From the NCBI GenBank assembly GCA_031273985.1, contig JAISQV010000293.1, positions 1 through 6,401 on the forward strand: 6,401 nt of DNA, read 5' to 3'. This document shows, piece after piece, positions 1 through 4,540 of the stretch; within the stretch, counting starts at the first letter, position 1, and every line of letters starts with the position of its first letter. The notes below the pieces were generated by a model. The model saw only the letters and a program-made list of their open reading frames with translations, searched no databases and was not told where the DNA came from. A program made the position numbers and the translations under genes. The stretch is from Spirochaetaceae bacterium. GTDB taxonomy: Bacteria; Spirochaetota; Spirochaetia; Treponematales; Breznakiellaceae.

Positions 1-1620
1 CTTAACGCGGTGCTGGTGCAGATTCCCATAGGTCTTGAGGACCGGCTGGAAGGGGTGGTGGACCTGGTGGCCATGAAGGCGGTTTATTTTGACGGGGATC
101 AGGGGACGAGCCTGCGTTACGCGGAGATTCCCCCCCACCTGAAGGCCGACGCGGAGAAGTACCGGGACGAGCTGGTGGACGCGGCTTCCATGCACAGCGA
201 CGAGCTGGCGGAGCTGTACCTTGCCGGGGAGCCTATCCCCGAGGATCTGCTGCACCAGGCGATACGGAAGGGCACGCTGGAAGAGAAATTTGTGCCGGTG
301 ATGGTGGGCTCCGCTTACAAGAACAAGGGGATTCAGCCGCTGCTGGACGCGGTGAATTACTATCTGCCCCATCCCGGGGAGGTGAAGAACTATGCCCTGG
401 ACCTGGACAAGGGGGAGGAACGCCGGGAGTTGTCCGCCGAAGGGAATCTTCCCACGGTGGCGCTGGGCTTCAAGCTTGAGGAGGGGCAGTACGGGCAGCT
501 TACCTATGTGCGGATCTACCAGGGGGCCCTGAAGAAGGGGGACGAACTGACCAATACCCGCGCCCGGAAGCGCTTCAAGGTTGGGCGCCTGGTGCGTATG
601 CATTCGGACAATATGGAAGACATTAACGAGGGGGCGCCGGGGGATATTGTGGCGCTTTTCGGCATAGACTGCGCCTCGGGGGACACGTTCTGCGGGGCGG
701 GGCTCAACTATGCGATGACTTCGATGTATGTGCCGGAGCCGGTGATTTCCCTGGCCGTTAGCCCCAAGGACAAGAAGGGCTCCGATCAGATGGCCAAGGC
801 CCTGAACCGCTTTACCAAGGAAGACCCCACGTTCCGTACCTATGTGGACCCCGAATCGAACCAGACGATTATTCAGGGTATGGGGGAGCTGCACCTGGAG
901 GTGTACCTGGAGCGGATGCGGCGGGAGTACAAGTGCGAGGTTGATACGGGTATGCCCCAGGTGGCCTACCGGGAGGCGATACAGCAGCGGGCGGACTTTA
1001 ATTATACGCACAAGAAGCAGACCGGCGGCTCGGGCCAGTACGGGCGGGTTGCCGGGTACCTGGAGCCCTACGCGGAGGGGGATTATGAATTTGTGGACAA
1101 GATCAAGGGCGGCGCCATCCCCACGGAATTTGTACCGAGCTGCGACAAGGGTTTCCGGGAGGCGATCAAGAAGGGGAGCCTCATCGGCTTCCCCATCGTC
1201 AACATTCGCTGCGTGATAAACGACGGGCAGAGCCACCCGGTGGATTCCTCGGACATAGCCTTCCAGCTCGCCGCGATAGGGGCCTTCCGGGAGGTCTACA
1301 ACAAAGCCCGGCCCTGTATCCTGGAGCCCATCATGAAGGTTTCCGTAGAGGGCCCCGCGGAGTTTCAGGGCAATATCTACGCGTCGATCAACCAGCGCCG
1401 GGGGGTCATATCCTCCTCCACGGAGGACGGGACCTTCTCGCGGGTGGAGGCCGAGGTCCCGCTGAGCGAGATGTTCGGCTACTCTACGGTGCTCCGCTCC
1501 CTGACCCAGGGCAAGGCGGAATTTTCCATGGAGTTTGAAAAGTACAGCAAGGCGCCGCAGAGTATTTCCGACGCCCTTATCAAGGAATACGAGGAAAAGC
1601 GGCGGGCGGAACACCGCTAG
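1..1620 (+). CDS. fusA: Elongation factor G, 5'-truncated by window (spirochaete/mitochondrial EF-G1-like)
   Basis: GTPase that drives ribosomal translocation in the cytoplasm. The frame is open from base 1 (LNAVLVQIP...), so the gene starts upstream; 539 residues are present against about 690-700 for the family, and G1-G4 of the GTP site are missing. In fragment numbering, residues 1-145 hold the G' insert and the end of the G domain, with G5 as GSAYK at 103-107. Domain II starts near 149 (NLPTVALGFKLEEGQYG), domain III near 243, domain IV near 321 with the conserved HKKQTGGSGQYGRV loop at 337-350, and domain V near 442 (EPIMKVSVEGP). FGIDCASGDTF at 220-230 matches the mitochondrial EF-G1 style, which is shared by spirochaetes; this assignment to the spdEFG1 branch is from memory. 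Identification as EF-G is very secure; the exact paralogue is less so, because spirochaetes commonly carry two EF-Gs. The ATPase gene follows after 83 bp. Confidence 0.97.
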   Translation, partial: LNAVLVQIPIGLEDRLEGVVDLVAMKAVYFDGDQGTSLRYAEIPPHLKADAEKYRDELVDAASMHSDELAELYLAGEPIPEDLLHQAIRKGTLEEKFVPVMVGSAYKNKGIQPLLDAVNYYLPHPGEVKNYALDLDKGEERRELSAEGNLPTVALGFKLEEGQYGQLTYVRIYQGALKKGDELTNTRARKRFKVGRLVRMHSDNMEDINEGAPGDIVALFGIDCASGDTFCGAGLNYAMTSMYVPEPVISLAVSPKDKKGSDQMAKALNRFTKEDPTFRTYVDPESNQTIIQGMGELHLEVYLERMRREYKCEVDTGMPQVAYREAIQQRADFNYTHKKQTGGSGQYGRVAGYLEPYAEGDYEFVDKIKGGAIPTEFVPSCDKGFREAIKKGSLIGFPIVNIRCVINDGQSHPVDSSDIAFQLAAIGAFREVYNKARPCILEPIMKVSVEGPAEFQGNIYASINQRRGVISSSTEDGTFSRVEAEVPLSEMFGYSTVLRSLTQGKAEFSMEFEKYSKAPQSISDALIKEYEEKRRAEHR

Positions 1621-1652
1621 CCGCCATACGGCAGAGTCTTTCAGAAAATTCT

Positions 1653-1683
1653 TTGACAAAACCGGGGGGTTTTGTGAGAGAAT
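1653..1683 (+). promoter_or_regulatory. Putative sigma-70-type promoter for the ATPase gene
   Basis: A perfect -35 box TTGACA lies at 1653-1658. The best -10 is GAGAAT at 1678-1683 (4 of 6 matches), with a long 19-bp spacer. Transcription would begin near 1690, only about 14 nt before the ATG at 1704, so the leader would hold little more than the purine-rich ribosome binding site. The -35 is convincing; the -10 and spacer are weak. Confidence 0.4.
1656..1675 (+). terminator. Short perfect hairpin after fusA; possible terminator or operator
   Basis: ACAAAACC (1656-1663) pairs perfectly with GGTTTTGT (1668-1675) across a GGGG loop, an 8-bp stem 35 bp after the fusA stop. There is no T-run after the stem; the only Ts are in the right arm, so intrinsic termination would be weak. 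The left arm overlaps the TTGACA box of the putative promoter for the next gene, so the symmetry could equally be a regulator binding site or chance. Confidence 0.35.
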
Positions 1684-1703
1684 TAACGTACAGGGGGAGA
1701 GGC

Positions 1704-2432
1704 ATGATCATAGACGACCTGATTCAGCGGAGCCCGGTCCGCATCTTCGAGCGGTCCATAGGCGGAGGGCTCACGAGCGGCGAGATCGGGGTCATCGCCG
1801 CGCCTTCGGGCATAGGGAAGACCTCGGTGCTGGTCCAGATAGCCCTGGACAAGCTGCTGCAGGGCAAAAAAGTGATCCACATATCCTACACCAAACACAA
1901 TGACTATGTACTTGCGTGGTACGAGGATATTTTTGACGAATTTATCAGGAAAAAGAATCTCGATAACCCCGAGGAAGTAAAGAACGAGGCGGTGAAAAAC
2001 CGGGTGCTCCTCAAGTTCAGCCAGGAGGGAGTCACGGGGGAGCAGATACGCCGCAGCCTCCGGGCCCTGATTGTGGAGGGCGGCTTCAACGCCGAGGCAA
2101 TCATCGTGGACGGCTTCGATTTTTCGGGTTCCGGCGGCGCTCAGAACGGGGAGCGGCTCAGCCGGGTCAAGGAACTTGCCGCGGAGCTGGGCCTGGCCGT
2201 GTGGTATAGCTGTAACATTCCCGGCGACAGCCCCCGGGACAAGCGGGGCATCCCCGGCATACTGCAGGACGCCCTTGACGCGATTGACGTGGTGATCCTC
2301 CTCGAAACGCAGGGGGACCACATCGGCCTCAAGGTGGCCAAGGACCGGGCCCGCTTCAACCCCGAGCAGATGGCCCTGAAGCTGGACCCCAAATCCCTCC
2401 TGATCCAGGAAGCCGCCGGGGGAAAGGGGTAG
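1704..2432 (+). CDS. RecA/RadA/DnaB-like single-domain P-loop ATPase, function unknown
   Basis: 242-residue soluble protein. ATG 1704 is chosen because it follows AGGGGGAGAGG (1692-1702); the frame opens further to a TTG at 1653, but that codon is the TTGACA promoter box. Visible motifs: a lead-in FERSIGGGLTSGEIGVI (15-31) typical of RecA-fold ATPases, Walker A APSGIGKT (33-40), Walker B-like EAIIVD (131-136), a strand-plus-sensor region GLAVWYSCNIP (163-173), then IPGILQDALDAIDVVILLE (183-201) and LKVAKDRARF (209-218). The last blocks resemble the RadA and DnaB core (compare RadA KNRFG). No zinc finger, Lon-like domain, DnaB N-terminal domain or HTH is present. The strand after Walker A ends in HISYTK (59-64), without the glutamate seen there in DnaB (SLEM), so catalysis may differ. 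A DNA- or replication-related role is inference from fold alone. I do not recognise a named family. Confidence 0.85.
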   Translation: MIIDDLIQRSPVRIFERSIGGGLTSGEIGVIAAPSGIGKTSVLVQIALDKLLQGKKVIHISYTKHNDYVLAWYEDIFDEFIRKKNLDNPEEVKNEAVKNRVLLKFSQEGVTGEQIRRSLRALIVEGGFNAEAIIVDGFDFSGSGGAQNGERLSRVKELAAELGLAVWYSCNIPGDSPRDKRGIPGILQDALDAIDVVILLETQGDHIGLKVAKDRARFNPEQMALKLDPKSLLIQEAAGGKG

Positions 2433-2596
2433 AGAATATTAGGGAAGGGGGCCGGGCCCCCTGAAGGACCCGCTCACCTGTTCGCGGGGGAGGGGGATAC
2501 CCCGCCGGACGGCAAATCCAACCTTGAAGACCCTGCGTAAATGTGAGCGTATATTCGGCGATGAATTGTTTGCCCTGTAGGTTTCAAGCCCGCCGC
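2433..2596 (+). other. Non-coding gap with two GC-rich hairpins
   Basis: No plausible gene is seen between the ATPase stop and the thrH promoter. GGGGG (2447-2451) pairs with CCCCC (2457-2461) around CCGGG, and the whole 2447-2461 block is nearly self-complementary. GCGGGG (2484-2489) pairs with CCCCGC (2500-2505) around a 10-nt loop. Neither is followed by a T-run, so they are not clear intrinsic terminators. The first resembles the GC-rich palindrome at 4442-4458 upstream of trkH. Confidence 0.4.
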
Positions 2597-2625
2597 TTGC
2601 CCGCTCCGCCGCCTCATGCTACACT
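2597..2625 (+). promoter_or_regulatory. Putative extended -10 promoter for thrH-birA
   Basis: TTGCCC (2597-2602, 4 of 6 matches to the -35 consensus) is followed by exactly 17 bp and then TACACT (2620-2625, 4 of 6). A TG at 2617-2618 makes an extended -10 (TGCTACACT). The predicted start near 2632 falls at the Shine-Dalgarno sequence GGAGG (2632-2636), giving a leader of about 9 nt before the ATG at 2641. Prediction by eye only. Confidence 0.5.
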
Positions 2626-2640
2626 TCCGGCGGAGGATCT

Positions 2641-3246
2641 ATGCGGATAGTCTGTCTGGATTTGGAAGGGGTGCTGGTGCCCGAAATATGGATAGCCTTT
2701 TCGGAGGCTTCGGGGATTCCCGAGCTGCGCCGTACCACGAGGGATGAGCCGGATTACGACAGGCTCATGCGCTTCAGGCTGGACCTGCTGGGTCAGCACG
2801 GCCTTCGCCTGCACGACATACAGCGGGTGGCCGGAACCTTGGAGCCCCTGCCGGGGGCGGCGGACTTTACCAGGGCCCTGCGGGAACGGACGGAGCTGAT
2901 CATCCTCTCGGATACTTTTTCCCAGTTTGCCAAACCCCTGATGGAGAAACTCGGCTTTCCCACCCTGTTCTGCAATTCCCTCATTACCGATCCCGACGGG
3001 ACCGTCACGGGATACCGGCTCAGGCAGCAGGACGGGAAGCGGCACGCGGTCATAGCCTTCAAGTCCATGAACATGGAGATCTTTGCCGCGGGGGATTCCT
3101 TCAACGATCTCCGGATGATCCGGGAGGCCGATGCGGGCTGCCTGTTCCGCGCCCCGGACTCCATACGGCAGAGCAACGGGGATATTTCCTGCGTGGATAC
3201 CTACGATGAGCTGCTCGCCCGGATTGACGCCTTCCTCGCCGGATAA
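2641..3246 (+). CDS. thrH: ThrH: phosphoserine phosphatase / phosphoserine:homoserine phosphotransferase
   Basis: 201-residue cytoplasmic HAD-superfamily enzyme. The family removes phosphate from phosphoserine (last step of serine synthesis) and can move it to homoserine, giving the phosphohomoserine used for threonine. ATG 2641 follows a strong GGAGG at 2632-2636. Motif I is CLDLEGVLVPEIWIAF (5-20): nucleophile Asp7, with Glu9 where most HAD phosphatases have Asp, a ThrH hallmark. Further matches are TTRDEPDYD (32-40), motif II IILSDTF (87-93, Ser90), GFPTLFC (105-111), the basic residue Lys141 in VIAFKS, and metal-binding motif IV GDSFND (151-156). From memory the sequence follows Pseudomonas aeruginosa ThrH (about 205 residues) almost end to end, so the gene looks intact. 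It differs from SerB in the DLEG motif. The biotin ligase frame begins inside its last 41 bases. No serine or threonine pathway neighbours are visible. Confidence 0.95.
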   Translation: MRIVCLDLEGVLVPEIWIAFSEASGIPELRRTTRDEPDYDRLMRFRLDLLGQHGLRLHDIQRVAGTLEPLPGAADFTRALRERTELIILSDTFSQFAKPLMEKLGFPTLFCNSLITDPDGTVTGYRLRQQDGKRHAVIAFKSMNMEIFAAGDSFNDLRMIREADAGCLFRAPDSIRQSNGDISCVDTYDELLARIDAFLAG

Positions 3247-4042
3247 CCCCTGGGGAGCGCCGGTCTACCGCCGGGGCATTGTTTCCAGCACCATGGACGA
3301 AGCCCGCCTGCTCGCGTCGGAGGGCGCTCCCCACGGCACGGTGGTCAGCGCGGACTTTCAGGAGCGGGGGCGGGGCAGAAGCGGGGGCCGCGTCTGGCAG
3401 GCCGAGGGGGGAAAAAACCTTTTTTTTACGATACTGCTCCGCTACCCGGCCTCTTCCGGCATGGCCGCGGTTCCCGAAGCCCTTACCCTGCGGGCGGGGC
3501 TTGCCGTGGCGCTGGCGGTGGAGGACTTCGATCCCGCCCTGGGCCGCGTCCTGATCAAGTGGCCCAATGACATCATGCTTTCCGGCGCGCACGTTTCCGG
3601 GACGGGGGATTCCGGGGCCCGCAAGACCGCGGGGATCCTCACCGAGGGGGGCGGGGACTGTGTATATATAGGAATAGGGGTGAATCTGGCCCAGACGGAA
3701 TTCCCCCCGGAACTGCGGGGCAAGGCAACGAGCATACATCTGGCTCACCGCGCCCTGGCCCCCCCCCCTCCCTCAGCGGACCCCGGCGCCCTTCTGGGCC
3801 TGATATTGAGCCGGCTTTACCGGGAACTTGAGGGCGGCGCGGAGAACTGGCGGGCGCGCATAAGTGACCGGCTCTACCTCCGGGGCAGGCCCGTGCGTTT
3901 TCTGGCCGGCGCCGCCGGGCAGGGGGAGCCCCTTACCGGGACGCTCAGCGGTATAGGTGAAAGCGGGGAACTCCTCATCATCCCGGAGGGGGAGGAGCGG
4001 CCCCGGCCCTTTTTCTCCGGCGAGCTCGATGTCTACGCGTAG
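3206..4042 (+). CDS. birA: Biotin-[acetyl-CoA-carboxylase] ligase, no DNA-binding domain
   Basis: Activates biotin with ATP and attaches it to the lysine of carboxyl-carrier proteins. From ATG 3206 the protein has 278 residues: SSTMDEA (27-33), the biotinyl-AMP loop GRGRSGGRVW (55-64), GGKNLFFTI (68-76), KWPNDIML (118-125), KTAGIL (140-145; Lys140 matches the conserved Lys of KLAGIL), IGIGVNL (155-161), and a C-terminal SH3-like domain from about 222. With no N-terminal HTH it is a group I enzyme, unlikely to be a repressor. The start is uncertain. ATG 3293 would cut into the STMDEA motif, and NPWGAPVY (14-21) looks like genuine family sequence, so initiation is upstream inside thrH: ATG 3206, or TTG 3224. 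No good Shine-Dalgarno site is visible, which fits translational coupling to thrH. Oddities: about 14 residues (126-139) between KWPNDIML and KTAGIL where E. coli has about four, one extra residue in the GRGR loop, and a run of ten Cs at 3759-3768. Confidence 0.93.
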   Translation: MSCSPGLTPSSPDNPWGAPVYRRGIVSSTMDEARLLASEGAPHGTVVSADFQERGRGRSGGRVWQAEGGKNLFFTILLRYPASSGMAAVPEALTLRAGLAVALAVEDFDPALGRVLIKWPNDIMLSGAHVSGTGDSGARKTAGILTEGGGDCVYIGIGVNLAQTEFPPELRGKATSIHLAHRALAPPPPSADPGALLGLILSRLYRELEGGAENWRARISDRLYLRGRPVRFLAGAAGQGEPLTGTLSGIGESGELLIIPEGEERPRPFFSGELDVYA

Positions 4043-4057
4043 CCGTGTTTACTTGAG

Positions 4058-4088
4058 GCGGTTCCAAAATGTCAGATTTTGGAACCGC
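4058..4088 (+). repeat. 13-bp perfect palindrome just after birA
   Basis: GCGGTTCCAAAAT (4058-4070) pairs perfectly with ATTTTGGAACCGC (4076-4088) around loop GTCAG, 15 bp after the birA stop. No T-run follows, so on its own it is a poor intrinsic terminator, though it could stall polymerase or protect the RNA 3' end. Its core (GTTCCAAAA / TTTTGGAAC) recurs in the palindrome at 4135-4171. Confidence 0.85.
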
Positions 4089-4108
4089 AACCTTAGATGT
4101 AAAAGAAT

Positions 4109-4130
4109 AAGCGGGCTTAGACCGCTTTTT
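4109..4130 (+). terminator. Probable intrinsic terminator of thrH-birA
   Basis: AAGCGG (4109-4114) pairs with CCGCTT (4122-4127) around a 7-nt loop, with a T5 run at 4126-4130 and an A-rich stretch (4101-4110) before the stem. The stem is short but the T-run is correctly placed. It sits between the two long palindromes. Confidence 0.6.
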
Positions 4131-4134
4131 CGGA

Positions 4135-4171
4135 AGCCAGTTTCAAAACTAACCGAGTTTTGGAACTGGCT
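4135..4171 (+). repeat. 16-bp palindrome related to that at 4058-4088
   Basis: AGCCAGTTTCAAAACT (4135-4150) pairs with AGTTTTGGAACTGGCT (4156-4171) around loop AACCG. All 16 positions pair, one of them as G-T (4143 with 4163). The core GTTTCAAAA / TTTTGGAAC matches the first palindrome, while the outer bases differ in a compensated way (GCGG/CCGC against GCCA/TGGC). That suggests the pairing itself is conserved between two copies of one element. Confidence 0.85.
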
Positions 4172-4184
4172 CACTTTACAAAAA

Positions 4185-4220
4185 TTTAACAGCGGATCTC
4201 ACAGATGACACAGACAAAAG
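4185..4220 (+). repeat. Degenerate CACAGA-type short repeat
   Basis: TTTAACAGC at 4185-4193 leads into CGGATCT (4193-4199), CACAGATGA (4200-4208) and CACAGACAA (4209-4217), about three units at a 9-nt period. The pattern resembles the TTTAACCAC and CACGGAC strings after trkH (6017-6139), and CAGACAAAAG here resembles CGGACAAAAG near 6118-6127. No coding function is apparent. Confidence 0.55.
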
Positions 4221-4360
4221 CGCGGAAAAGCGGTTTGTAAAGAAGTTAAGCAAACGCAGGCCGCTCACCCCATCTCTCTTATCGCTTCTCACTTCCCCTG
4301 GTCTGGCACGGAAGCCTTCAATGACGAGGAGGCGCCAGAAACCTGTTGGGAGAGAAGACC

Positions 4361-4458
4361 GGGGGGCGTTGCGGGGGGCTGGCCCACCGCACGGGGGTAG
4401 CGGAGAAGCGTTTGCGGCTATGCCGCAAACCTTCGGAGCGCAGGGGGCTCGGCCCCCT
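4361..4458. repeat. Cluster of three GC-rich hairpins upstream of trkH
   Basis: Hairpin a: 4371-4379 with 4382-4390, 8 of 9 positions pairing with a 2-nt loop, so in practice the top opens. Hairpin b: GTTTGCGGC (4410-4418) and GCCGCAAAC (4422-4430), a perfect 9-bp stem with loop TAT. Hairpin c: AGGGGGC (4442-4448) and GCCCCCT (4452-4458), 7 bp with loop TCG. The 10-mer CCTTCGGAGC occurs at 4430-4439 and again at 4505-4514. The arrangement looks like a dispersed palindromic element rather than a terminator. That it is repeated elsewhere in the genome is only suspected. Confidence 0.6.
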
Positions 4459-4524
4459 CCTGATTACGGAATCACCGGGGGCAGGGCTGGATAGTGCCCT
4501 CTGGCCTTCGGAGCCGCTCTGCAT

Positions 4525-4530
4525 TATGAT
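4525..4530 (+). promoter_or_regulatory. Possible -10 element for trkH
   Basis: TATGAT (4525-4530) matches the -10 consensus at 5 of 6 positions and lies 10 bp before the ATG at 4541. No good -35 is found at 16-19 bp. If used, transcription would start near 4537, giving an almost leaderless mRNA and excluding the ATGs at 4526 and 4529 as starts. Weak evidence. Confidence 0.25.
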
Positions 4531-4540
4531 GGCGGCATTC

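Larger units (their letters stand above)
4043..4540. other. Long intergenic region between birA and trkH
   Basis: About 498 bp without a supported gene. It holds, in order, palindrome 4058-4088, terminator 4109-4130, palindrome 4135-4171, the CACAGA repeat 4185-4220, an unremarkable stretch from about 4221 to 4360, and the GC-rich hairpin cluster 4361-4458. A further small hairpin AGGGC (4483-4487) / GCCCT (4496-4500) lies nearer trkH. The trkH frame stays open back to about 4346, but this part has no TrkH-like sequence and is dense in palindromes, so I treat it as non-coding. I did not recognise a riboswitch. Confidence 0.7.

Noticed and set aside
1653..1703. TTG 1653 as start of the ATPase
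   Set aside because: The codon lies in the TTGACA box with no ribosome binding site; ATG 1704 has a strong purine-rich site.
1683..2321. Reverse-strand 212-residue ORF opposite the ATPase gene
   Set aside because: No domain seen, and the + strand carries clear Walker motifs over the same bases.
1624..3175. Shared 13-mer CCATACGGCAGAG at 1624-1636 and 3163-3175
   Set aside because: One copy is ordinary coding sequence in thrH. A single 13-mer match in 6.4 kb of GC-biased sequence is compatible with chance.
3293..3295. ATG 3293 as start of birA
   Set aside because: It would remove the SST of the conserved SSTMDEA motif and the NPWGAPVY segment before it.
3101..3748. Reverse-strand 215-residue ORF over the thrH end and birA
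   Set aside because: Pro/Arg/Gly-rich with no recognisable domain, antisense to two confident genes.
4464..4494. Promoter TTACGG / GATAGT before trkH
   Set aside because: Poor -35 match, 19-bp spacer, and the -10 lies within a small hairpin loop.
4346..4525. Upstream extension of trkH to about 4346
   Set aside because: The added residues have no membrane character or TrkH similarity, and the DNA is a hairpin cluster.
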